A stretch of 39,678 nt of DNA from a bacterium (GTDB lineage Bacteria > Electryoneota > AABM5-125-24 > Hatepunaeales > Hatepunaeaceae), in the NCBI GenBank assembly GCA_013202285.1, contig JABMRV010000176.1, positions 1 to 39,678 on the forward strand, read 5' to 3'. Each line of letters starts with the position of its first letter. Within the stretch, counting starts at the first letter, position 1. The position numbers were made by a program, and so were the translations under genes. Shown piece by piece: positions 32,925-39,678 of this stretch. The notes beneath the pieces are model-generated. The model was not told the DNA's origin and searched no databases. It was given only the letters and a program-made list of their open reading frames with translations.

Positions 32925-34438
32925 AACACTGTCGCACTCTGTACAAGGTCGCCGAGGAAACTCAGCGATTTATTCATCAAGTTGAGAACCGGATGCGGAT
33001 AGACACCGAGAAACAGTACAATGACTGCCAGCGGTACAAGTGTAAACAACTCACGACCGTTGATGTCGGTAATATTCTCATATTTAGGATTAGTGGCGCC
33101 GAAGAACATCCGCTGTAATGTCCACAGAAGGTAAGCTGCCGTAATAACGATACCAAAGACGGAGATTATGGTAAATGTTCTAAATACCGGGAATGCTCCG
33201 ATAAAGACCATGACTTCCGAAATAAATCCGCTTAATCCCGGCAATCCCAACGAGGCGAAGAAAGCCAGCGCAAATATCCCGAGATAACGCGGCATTACGT
33301 TAGCCAGCCCACCGAAACCATTTATATCCCTATGATGCGCACGGTCATAGATAACACCGACCAGGAGGAATAGCATTGCCGTGATAGTGCCGTGATTGAA
33401 CATCTGGAAAACAGCTCCGGTCATTCCCGCATCGGTGAATGCCGCCATTCCGAGCATCACGAATCCCATGTGGGATATGGAGCTGTAGGCAACAAGTTTC
33501 TTCAGATCCTTCTGCGCCATCGCACAGAACGCTCCATAGATAATATTTATCATCCCCATCATTGCCAGGAACCATGCCAGGTATTTGGTAGCATCGGGAA
33601 GGATCGGATAACTGATACGCAGCAGACCGTAAGTTCCCATCTTCAGCAGCACGCCTGCCAGGATGACCGATACGGCAGTTGGCGCCTCAACATGAGCGTC
33701 CGGCAGCCATGTATGAAACGGGAAGACCGGCACCTTGATCGCAAACCCGATGTACAGACCGAACCACAGCAGCACCCGGTAATTCAGCAGGACATTACCG
33801 ACATGGTTGTTCTGGTTCATCATGTGCAGCATGTTGAATGTGTGTCCACCTGTGACCGGATCCTGTACGTTGAAGTAAAACACGAGCATCACGATCAGCA
33901 TCAGAACCGAGCCTATCAAAGTATAGATAAAGAACTTGATGGCAGCGTAGATCCTTCGAGGTCCTCCCCAGATGCCTATGAGGAAGTACATCGGCAGCAG
34001 CATGATCTCCCAGAAGACATAGAAGAGGAAGAAATCGAGCGCGACGAACGTTCCCATCATGCCGGTTTCCAGCAGGAGGAACATAGCGTGATAGCCCTTG
34101 ATTCCCTTGCTTATTCCCCAGGATGCGGGAATACAGAGGAAACAGAGCAACGCTGTTAACAGCACCATCGGGAAGGATAACCCGTCAATTCCGACAAAGT
34201 ACTGGATATTGAAAAACGGTATCCACGAATGCTGTTCCACAAACTGGAAGCTGTTCCGGTCATTGATCCCGATCATATCTGTATTGAACTGCGGGTACAG
34301 CGAGATTGCTATTACCAGTACAATACCGGTCACAACCAGCGCCGTCCAGCGTACCAGCTTATCATTATTCCGCGGCAGGAAAGCGATTACAACCGCTCCG
34401 ACAACCGGCAGAAACGTAATCAGTGTTAGTTTGCCCAT
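32921..34438 (-). CDS. nuoM: NADH-quinone oxidoreductase subunit M
   Basis: The 505-residue antiporter-like complex I subunit contains the pumping motifs: Glu in FYVFWEIMLLPMYFLIGIWGG, Lys in GFAIKVPVFPFHTWLPDAHVEAPTAVSVILAG, and Lys in MAQKDLKKLVAYSSISHMGFV. About fourteen hydrophobic helices are present. It would normally follow nuoL directly, but here three non-complex-I genes (DUF429, MntA, HepT) lie between. Its ATG is 5 nt after the hepT stop, so its translation may depend on that of the toxin gene. Confidence 0.96.
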   Translation of the reverse strand: MGKLTLITFLPVVGAVVIAFLPRNNDKLVRWTALVVTGIVLVIAISLYPQFNTDMIGINDRNSFQFVEQHSWIPFFNIQYFVGIDGLSFPMVLLTALLCFLCIPASWGISKGIKGYHAMFLLLETGMMGTFVALDFFLFYVFWEIMLLPMYFLIGIWGGPRRIYAAIKFFIYTLIGSVLMLIVMLVFYFNVQDPVTGGHTFNMLHMMNQNNHVGNVLLNYRVLLWFGLYIGFAIKVPVFPFHTWLPDAHVEAPTAVSVILAGVLLKMGTYGLLRISYPILPDATKYLAWFLAMMGMINIIYGAFCAMAQKDLKKLVAYSSISHMGFVMLGMAAFTDAGMTGAVFQMFNHGTITAMLFLLVGVIYDRAHHRDINGFGGLANVMPRYLGIFALAFFASLGLPGLSGFISEVMVFIGAFPVFRTFTIISVFGIVITAAYLLWTLQRMFFGATNPKYENITDINGRELFTLVPLAVIVLFLGVYPHPVLNLMNKSLSFLGDLVQSATVL

Positions 34439-34443
34439 AGGCT

Positions 34444-34809
34444 TTATTTCTTCAAATTGTTATTGGAATTCTTTTTGCCTGCTTCTATTCTATCCAGTTC
34501 CTTGATCAGAACAGGAAGCTCTTCGATAACTGTTTTCCACACGATATCTTCATCAACGGATAAATAATCATGAGCGATCTTATGTCTCATACCGATAATT
34601 GCTTTCCAGGGAATTTGAGGATGTCTATCACAGAAATCCCTGGATAACTGACTTGCTGCTTCGCCTATAACCAGTATTAAGTATGTCAATGTTCTTCTAA
34701 GCAGTCTGTTCGTATCGTAATCAAAGCGATCTTTGTTTTCTACCGAATCCAGAGCCTCGCGAGCAAAGTCCAGCATATGACCGATATAGATTAAATCATT
34801 CTTCTGCAT
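34444..34809 (-). CDS. hepT: HepT-like toxin (HEPN ribonuclease, DUF86)
   Basis: The 121-residue all-helical HEPN protein carries the RNase motif R-x4-H-x-Y as RHKIAHDY (residues 89-96). The lead MQKNDLIYIGHMLDFAREAL and the stretch ETAS-like VIGEAASQLSRDF are typical of HepT. In studied systems HepT cuts RNA and is silenced when MntA adenylylates the Tyr of this motif. The gene overlaps mntA by 14 nt, the usual arrangement, and ends 5 nt before nuoM. The pair interrupts the nuo operon. Confidence 0.9.
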   Translation of the reverse strand: MQKNDLIYIGHMLDFAREALDSVENKDRFDYDTNRLLRRTLTYLILVIGEAASQLSRDFCDRHPQIPWKAIIGMRHKIAHDYLSVDEDIVWKTVIEELPVLIKELDRIEAGKKNSNNNLKK

Positions 34810-35101
34810 AAAGAGGCTCTAAATCTTTCAAAACCAACTCACGAATCCGGTAATTCAGAAACTTGGATGTTATCAGATCCAGTCGTCTTCCTCCCATTAA
34901 AACCGAAAGTTCACTCTCAATCTGATATAATCGGATGAATCCGGGCACATTATTTGGATCAAATGTGACCAGTACATCCACATCGCTGTCACCACGAAAA
35001 TCATCCCGCAAGACAGAGCCAAACAATGCCAGCTCGGTTATTTTCCATTTCTTACAGAATTTCTTGATCCTGCCGGAGTCTATTTCAATTTGTGCTCTCA
35101 C
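34796..35101 (-). CDS. mntA: MntA-like antitoxin nucleotidyltransferase
   Basis: About 101 residues of the minimal nucleotidyltransferase fold. The motif GSVLRDDFRGDSDVD fits GS-x10-DxD exactly, with LVTFDP following and a third Asp in RRLDLIT. In known MntA-HepT pairs this enzyme attaches AMP to the toxin's Tyr. The start is GTG at 35101, or TTG one codon earlier (35104); the ribosome site is unclear. The gene overlaps hepT by 14 nt and lies 70 nt after the DUF429 gene. Confidence 0.9.
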   Translation of the reverse strand: MRAQIEIDSGRIKKFCKKWKITELALFGSVLRDDFRGDSDVDVLVTFDPNNVPGFIRLYQIESELSVLMGGRRLDLITSKFLNYRIRELVLKDLEPLYAEE

Positions 35102-35174
35102 CAATTACTCTACTTTCTCCTCTCTTATCAAGCATCCTAAACTATTCCAGTAGGCGGGATAATCCTGCCCTGCT

Positions 35175-35906
35175 TTAAATCCGGCAGGGCCAATAATACT
35201 TCACATCACCTGCAGGAAAAATAAGATTATCCTGCATTTCCCCATCATCCATTAAATCAGTTTTCCAACATCCACTCATTCCTTTCCATGTTGCCCATGC
35301 TGAAATCAGAGCATCCCATTCGTGGTCGTTTTTACATCCAATAGATTTCTTAATACCAAGCTTACCTGTTAGCCAATTATCCATATCAGTTTTATCATTA
35401 CTATAATCATGGATTTTTTCACAACTTCTCATAGCATGATACAATACCTTCGGATGCGTTTCATTTATTATAATGTTTGGGAAAATTGCCCTAAGTCTGA
35501 TAGCTAACGCCATTCCCTGCACAGCCATTGCACCAAATGTCGAATTTGATGAAAGCACACTATTACTTATTTTTCTTGTTTTGCTAACATCATTTGAAGT
35601 TATCCTATTGAATTCACTTTTATATGTATCCTTTAATAGGTTATCCATGCTTCTCCAACCTGCTTCACCCGTCGACCAAGATAAGAAAGCATCTATACCT
35701 ACGCCATGTAGTTGAACTATCTTTTGGTCACCTAAAATCCATTCGATCACTTCGTCCACATAATTGCATGTTTTCAACCGGACATCTACAACGACGGAGT
35801 TTGAAATTTCGATTAATGCAATTCCGTTGGCATTCTTTCCGCCTGGATCATAACCAAGAATATTTAAATCTTCATCGCTCACTTTCACACTTTCACACTT
35901 GCTCAC
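35175..35906 (-). CDS. DUF429-like protein with RNase H-type fold
   Basis: The protein has up to 243 residues. GTG at 35906 is the longest start, but the first ten codons fall in the GTGAAA repeat tract, and GTG at 35882 is an alternative. Motifs fit DUF429: ILGYDPGGKNANGIALIEI (first Asp), GIDAFLSW (second Asp), FPNIIINETHPKVLY and NDHEWDALISAWATWKG near the end. The acidic residues at strand ends suggest an RNase H-like nuclease or a related phosphoryl-transfer enzyme; no activity is proven for the family. It is clearly AT-richer than nuoL and nuoM and shares their strand, and it lies directly ahead of mntA-hepT. A joint acquisition with the toxin-antitoxin pair is likely. Confidence 0.75.
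   Translation of the reverse strand: MSKCESVKVSDEDLNILGYDPGGKNANGIALIEISNSVVVDVRLKTCNYVDEVIEWILGDQKIVQLHGVGIDAFLSWSTGEAGWRSMDNLLKDTYKSEFNRITSNDVSKTRKISNSVLSSNSTFGAMAVQGMALAIRLRAIFPNIIINETHPKVLYHAMRSCEKIHDYSNDKTDMDNWLTGKLGIKKSIGCKNDHEWDALISAWATWKGMSGCWKTDLMDDGEMQDNLIFPAGDVKYYWPCRI
35881..35900. repeat. ACTTTCACAC direct repeat
   Basis: Tandem ACTTTCACAC / TTTCACACTT at the 5' end of the DUF429 gene. It is related to the tracts at 16218-16250 and 38174-38190. It obscures the true start of the DUF429 gene. Confidence 0.65.
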
Positions 35907-35924
35907 TTACCAACTTCCCTCCTT

Positions 35925-38162
35925 TCAAACTAATTTAAGAATAATAAACAACCCGATCACCACCAGCGTATATAGTATATACCTCTGCAACTGTCCCCCC
36001 TGAAACAGTCTGACGATTCTCCCGCAGATGCCTATGAACCAGGCACTCAGGTTGACCAAACCATCAACAATATAGAGATCGAACCAACCCTCAATCATGG
36101 CGAACATCCTGCCAAGCCAGGCAACGCCGTTCACCATACCGTCGATAATATACAGATCAAACCAGCCCATTATTCTCGAAAACACGATTGTTCCGTTGAC
36201 GGCAGTATATTGATAGATCTCATCTATCCACCATTTGTGGTACATACCCTGGTAGATCACACCAAGACGCTTCTGCCACAACGCCGGATCGATCTTTTTC
36301 CAATGGTAACCCGCGGTTGCAATCAGGATACCAAGCGTCGCCATAATGATCGAGATAATCATTGCACGGGTATGAGCCGTATGATGAATGTCGTGATGTT
36401 CATTATGCTCGGTATGCATAGCCGATGTGGTTACATGACCGGTCTCACCGGCAACCGACTCCTCGGTTGCGTGTGCGGTTCCGCCTTCCGCACCCGCAAC
36501 CTCAGAGTGATGAATTGTCGCCTCTTCGACTGAAATAGCTTCCTGAACTGCTGCTTCGGTCTCTTCGTTGTTTACCGTGTGTGTAATAAGTTCAGCCTCA
36601 TGTATCATCTCGACATTATAGGCACGTTCCGGATCCTTGAAAAGGTGAGCAAACCAGCCGTCGGCTGGTGAAAATGGATTTAAGCTAAAGAAGAAGAAGA
36701 AACTAAGTATAGCCAGAGTCACCAACGGAAATGTCATTACCCACGGCGATTCATGCATCTCCTTCTCAGCCTCCGGACCGGGACGGAATGTTCCGGCAAA
36801 CGTCAGGTAAATCAGTCTGAACATGTAGAACGCAGTCAGAATTGCCGCTCCGAATCCGAAAACTGGCAGCAGCCAGTGCTTGGGATTCTGCATCCAAAAG
36901 GCGAGCGTGCCGCCGAGGATCGAATCCTTGGAGAGGAAACCTGAGAAGAACGGGACGCCGCTCAGGGAGAGAGTCGCTATCAGGAAGGTGATGAATGTTA
37001 TCGGCATTAACTTCCTGATTCCGCCCATGTTGCGCATATCCTGCGGTTCTGCGTCGCTGTGGATGTGATGCAGAGCTTTGTGCATGGCATAGATGATCGA
37101 ACCGGAACCGAGGAATAAGCAGGCTTTGAACATGGCGTGAGTAACGAGGTGGAAGAAACCAGCCATGTATGACCCGGCGCCGAGCGCCATCACCATGTAG
37201 CCTAATTGAGACAGCGTGGAATATGCGAGAACCCGCTTAATATCGTACTGCGCTACCGCAATCGTTGCGGCGAACAGCGCGGTAAACCCACCGATATAGG
37301 CTATAACAAGCGAGGCATCCGGCGTGAGGATGGAAAACAGCCTGGCAATCAGGTACACACCCGCGGCAACCATGGTCGCTGCGTGGATCAGCGCCGATAC
37401 CGGAGTCGGACCTTCCATCGCATCCGGAAGCCACACATGTAGCGGGAACTGCGCCGATTTCCCCACTGCGCCGCAGAAGAGAAGCACTCCTGCCACCGTC
37501 AACAGTCCCATGCTCAACTCACCGCTGGCAATCCCGTTAGTTACAGCTTGAGCGATCTCGCGCAGATTCAGCGTTCCGAACGTCGTAAAAACAAGCAGGA
37601 TACCCACCAGCATACCCGCGTCACCGATACGATTGACTATGAACGCCTTCTTGCCGGCATCCGCCGCAACGTCCTTCTCATGCCAGAATCCAATCAGTAG
37701 ATAACTTGACAAGCCGACCAGTTCCCAGAAAGCATAGATAATCAACAGATTATCCGCCAGCACCAGTCCGATCATACTGAAGGAGAAAAGACTGAGAAAC
37801 GCGAAGTATCGTGAGTACTTGGGATCACCATGCATGTAACCGACGCTGTAGAGATGCACGAGCGCGGAGATCAGCGTCACAACGACCAGCATCATGATCG
37901 CCATATTATCGATGCGATAACCAATGGTTAAGTGAAAATCACCCCACCTGAGCCAGTTGAACGATGCCAGGTCCGCAATGAAATCGGGATCATAATTCCC
38001 GATCATGTACTTGAAGAACAGGTATAATGACGCGAAGAGCCCTGTCCAGATAGAAGCAAGGGAGAGCCAGTCGCCACCTCGCGGCAGTCGTTTACCGAGT
38101 AGTATTACTATACCAAACGTAACCAGCGGTGCAAGTAATATATATGTAACCAGTCCGAACAT
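35925..38162 (-). CDS. nuoL: NADH-quinone oxidoreductase subunit L, with enlarged C-terminal part
   Basis: The 745-residue complex I subunit has the antiporter core of about 500 residues (Glu in FWELVGLSSYLLIGFW, Lys in GAVGKSAQFPLHVWLPDAMEGPTPVSALIHAATMV, Lys in YDIKRVLAYSTLSQLGYM). It then has a hydrophilic loop of about 85 residues (515-600), acidic at first and His-rich at its end (MHTEHNEHHDIHH). The C-terminal part contains a tandem duplication of 26 residues (GWFDLYIxDGxVN at 666-691 and 692-717) before the last helix. The long lateral helix typical of NuoL would fall in this tail. Both additions are in frame and no stop or shift is seen. Confidence 0.95.
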   Translation of the reverse strand: MFGLVTYILLAPLVTFGIVILLGKRLPRGGDWLSLASIWTGLFASLYLFFKYMIGNYDPDFIADLASFNWLRWGDFHLTIGYRIDNMAIMMLVVVTLISALVHLYSVGYMHGDPKYSRYFAFLSLFSFSMIGLVLADNLLIIYAFWELVGLSSYLLIGFWHEKDVAADAGKKAFIVNRIGDAGMLVGILLVFTTFGTLNLREIAQAVTNGIASGELSMGLLTVAGVLLFCGAVGKSAQFPLHVWLPDAMEGPTPVSALIHAATMVAAGVYLIARLFSILTPDASLVIAYIGGFTALFAATIAVAQYDIKRVLAYSTLSQLGYMVMALGAGSYMAGFFHLVTHAMFKACLFLGSGSIIYAMHKALHHIHSDAEPQDMRNMGGIRKLMPITFITFLIATLSLSGVPFFSGFLSKDSILGGTLAFWMQNPKHWLLPVFGFGAAILTAFYMFRLIYLTFAGTFRPGPEAEKEMHESPWVMTFPLVTLAILSFFFFFSLNPFSPADGWFAHLFKDPERAYNVEMIHEAELITHTVNNEETEAAVQEAISVEEATIHHSEVAGAEGGTAHATEESVAGETGHVTTSAMHTEHNEHHDIHHTAHTRAMIISIIMATLGILIATAGYHWKKIDPALWQKRLGVIYQGMYHKWWIDEIYQYTAVNGTIVFSRIMGWFDLYIIDGMVNGVAWLGRMFAMIEGWFDLYIVDGLVNLSAWFIGICGRIVRLFQGGQLQRYILYTLVVIGLFIILKLV

Positions 38163-38173
38163 TTTTTTCAGTT

Positions 38174-38190
38174 TGAAAGTGTGAAAGAAA
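38174..38190. repeat. Inverted copy of TTTCTTTCACACTTTCA
   Basis: Exact reverse complement of 16218-16234, between nuoK and nuoL. Together with the tract at 35881 it marks two boundaries of nuoL. Confidence 0.7.
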
Positions 38191-38196
38191 ATTGTT

Positions 38197-38232
38197 CCCG
38201 CCGGGTTTCAAGTAAAGCGTAACCTGGCGGGG
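38197..38232. repeat. Hairpin repeat CCCGCCGGGTT...AACCTGGCGGGG
   Basis: Second copy of the hairpin at 6968-6998, with an 11-position stem containing one G-T pair and a loop similar to the first copy. It lies in the 84-nt spacer between nuoK and nuoL. Confidence 0.85.
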
Positions 38233-38246
38233 ATTAACTTTCTCGT

Positions 38247-38552
38247 TTATCCCCTTAGTAAATTAGCTTTATCAACCTCGCTGGTTGATTTTAGACGGTA
38301 GATATTAAGAAAAACCGCCAGCGCAACTGCCGCCTCTGCAGCAGCCACGATTACTACGAACAGGGCAGCAACCTGACCGTTTATATTTCCCCATGAGAAG
38401 TGACTGAAAGCCACAAAATTCAAGCCCGCGGAATTGAGAATCAACTCGATGCCCATCAGTACTGAAACAGCGTTCTTGCGGGTCATCACGGCAAGCAGTC
38501 CGAGGAGGAAGAGCACTGCAGAAACGAGCAGGTAAACCGTCAGGGAGTCCAT
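38247..38552 (-). CDS. nuoK: NADH-quinone oxidoreductase subunit K
   Basis: The 101-residue three-helix complex I subunit contains the family motif MGIELILNSAGLNFVAFSHF with the conserved Glu in the second helix, and a second Glu in VIVAAAEAAVALAVFLNIYR. Its ATG comes 1 nt after the nuoJ stop. Confidence 0.96.
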   Translation of the reverse strand: MDSLTVYLLVSAVLFLLGLLAVMTRKNAVSVLMGIELILNSAGLNFVAFSHFSWGNINGQVAALFVVIVAAAEAAVALAVFLNIYRLKSTSEVDKANLLRG

Positions 38553-38553
38553 T

Positions 38554-39057
38554 TCACTCCTCCATCCAGAAATATCTCGCCAGCCGCATAGCTCCTACCA
38601 GAGCCGCTAACAACAGTATGCTTGCAACCTCGAACGGCACCAGATAATCGCTCAAAAGCAACCTGCCTATTATCTCGGTCGTCTCTTTCGTCTCCGGAGT
38701 CACTGTATGCCACTGTGATGTAAGTATCACCGCGACAAGAACCACCCCGATCAGCGTAATAGGAATCAATGCCAGGTATCGCTGATGCGTCTGCTGCGGT
38801 ATGTCTAACGTCATAATCCTGGTGGTGAGAAAAACACCGAAGATTATCAGGGTCAATATCCCGCCGACATAGATCAACAACTGCGATGCCGCCAGGAAAT
38901 CAGCCGACAGGTAGAGATACAGCACCGCCACACCGAAGAACGTGAACAACAGGGCAAAAGCGCTGTATATCACCCGTTTGTGAAATACGACCACTGCAGC
39001 AGATGCTATCGTCAGCAACACGAAGCACCAGAATATGAGTTCGCTAATGAATTCCAT
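38554..39057 (-). CDS. nuoJ: NADH-quinone oxidoreductase subunit J
   Basis: The 167 residues have five hydrophobic helices. The conserved third-helix segment AASQLLIYVGGILTLIIFGVFL, with the pi-bulge Tyr-Val-Gly-Gly, identifies NuoJ. It is the first nuo gene in the window. nuoA to nuoI are not directly upstream; a GIY-YIG gene and repeats lie there instead. The rest of the complex must be encoded elsewhere or beyond the right edge. Confidence 0.95.
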   Translation of the reverse strand: MEFISELIFWCFVLLTIASAAVVVFHKRVIYSAFALLFTFFGVAVLYLYLSADFLAASQLLIYVGGILTLIIFGVFLTTRIMTLDIPQQTHQRYLALIPITLIGVVLVAVILTSQWHTVTPETKETTEIIGRLLLSDYLVPFEVASILLLAALVGAMRLARYFWMEE

Positions 39058-39162
39058 GTTTCATTTATTCTAGCGGTTGAACTTCTTGTTAATTAAATTG
39101 TACAACTTTCAGTGTTATTCCTGCGGAGCAGACTTTCCGAGAATGAATCAGATGCCTAAACC

Positions 39163-39248
39163 GCATCATCCCAGCGAAAGCTGGGATCCAGTAACGCCCG
39201 TAATATCAGCAACTTCTCTGGATTCCAACTTTCGTTGGAATGATGATA
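39163..39248. repeat. GAAA-tetraloop palindrome doublet, copy C
   Basis: The left half (39163-39191) contains TCCCAGC-GAAA-GCTGGGA and is followed by TCCAGTAACGCC. The right half (39219-39248) is an inverted relative with TTCCAAC-GAAA-GTTGGAA on the minus strand. The doublet lies between nuoJ and the GIY-YIG gene; its layout matches the doublets at 6885 and 14130. Confidence 0.9.
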
Positions 39249-39296
39249 TCCGAGCTGTTTTCGTATTCTCAGATAGACTGGAAGGCAGGAGTTCAG

Positions 39297-39584
39297 TCAA
39301 GTCAAACCTTCGTAGAGGTCTTTCCATTCAGGATTGTTCTTCTCGATCAACTCCATTTTCCACTGCCTCCTCCATGCTTTCAGTTGTTTTTCCCGTTGAA
39401 TTGCAGCCGCATGATAAGGCGTTCCCTCGTAATATACTAACATATGAACGCCGTATTTCTTGGTGAATCCTCCAACCCCCCCGGATTTGTGTTCCGCAAC
39501 TCTGCGAATTAATTCATTGGTAGTCCCGATGTAGAGGGTGCCATTGCGCCTGCTCGCAAGGATATATACCCAGAACATTGCCAT
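39297..39584 (-). CDS. Small GIY-YIG endonuclease-domain protein
   Basis: The 95 residues have the GIY-YIG core: WVYILASRRNGTLYIGTTNELIRRVAEHKSG, with VYI in place of GIY, YIG, the catalytic Arg (RRVAEH) and His, a middle KYGVHMLVYYE and a C-terminal Glu in the helix AIQREKQLKAW. This is the stand-alone COG2827 (UPF0213-like) type, whose role is not established. The start may be ATG 39584 or 39578. It is flanked on both sides by copies of a 35-nt palindromic repeat in the same orientation. Confidence 0.9.
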   Translation of the reverse strand: MAMFWVYILASRRNGTLYIGTTNELIRRVAEHKSGGVGGFTKKYGVHMLVYYEGTPYHAAAIQREKQLKAWRRQWKMELIEKNNPEWKDLYEGLT

Positions 39585-39629
39585 GATTCCGCGCTTCCCT
39601 CTGACTTATAATTCCAACTCCACTGAACT

Positions 39630-39664
39630 CATCATTCCAACGAAAGTTGGAATCCAGTAGCGCC
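39630..39664. repeat. GAAA-tetraloop palindrome, copy D
   Basis: The stem TTCCAAC-GAAA-GTTGGAA sits within a 35-nt match to 39164-39198. Five positions differ between the two copies, and four of these form two compensatory base-pair changes. The doublet may continue past the window edge. Confidence 0.88.
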
Positions 39665-39678
39665 GAGCACAACATTCG

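Noticed and set aside
33392-34159. A 255-codon open frame antisense to nuoM
   Set aside because: It is a shadow of nuoM: rich in His and Gln as expected for the complement of membrane-protein codons, with no recognisable domain.

Overview
The window looks like a chromosomal segment of an uncultivated Gram-negative bacterium of the Fibrobacteres-Chlorobi-Bacteroidetes (FCB) sphere. The basis is two PorV/PorQ-type outer-membrane proteins, secreted proteins ending in YPNPF-type C-terminal sorting domains, many Ig-like lipoproteins, an Nfn transhydrogenase and Nuo-type complex I. I cannot name the phylum. No tRNA, rRNA, CRISPR array, prophage or complete insertion sequence was seen. Almost all genes are on the minus strand; only cheD, the HDOD gene and a porin-like gene (21.3-23.9 kb) read rightwards.

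Layout. 0-6.8 kb: a HAD phosphatase start, three tandem collagen-motif lipoproteins coupled to a PdxJ-like protein with a rewritten active site, a YibQ-type deacetylase, two NTF2-like lipoproteins and an NADP-type isocitrate-dehydrogenase-like enzyme. 6.8-15.1 kb: repeats, a DUF4177 protein, two PorV-like proteins, a secreted propeller protein with a sorting domain, another lipoprotein, DUF1015 and a small sorting-domain protein. 15.2-21.1 kb: serA, serC, an OLD-family ATPase-nuclease, a broken copy of the serC 5' end, and an NSS amino-acid transporter with its MetS-like small subunit. 21.3-23.9 kb: CheD-HDOD pair and porin. 24-31.3 kb: nfnB, nfnA, a DNA methyltransferase with an Mrr-like nuclease tail, valS and a FlaR-like kinase. 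31.4-39.1 kb: nuoJ, K, L, M and N, interrupted by a DUF429 gene and a MntA-HepT toxin-antitoxin pair. 39.3-39.6 kb: a GIY-YIG nuclease between palindromic repeats.

Two themes stand out. First, defence- or mobility-type genes (OLD nuclease, methyltransferase-nuclease, MntA/HepT with DUF429, GIY-YIG) sit co-directionally inside or at the edge of housekeeping operons without breaking the host genes. Second, the genome carries several short palindromic repeat families. One has a GAAA tetraloop and compensatory stem changes between copies, and another (72 bp) lies in frame inside valS. The most unusual genes are the PdxJ-like protein lacking most family active-site residues, a CheD lacking the catalytic His, and the serC remnant upstream of the OLD nuclease.
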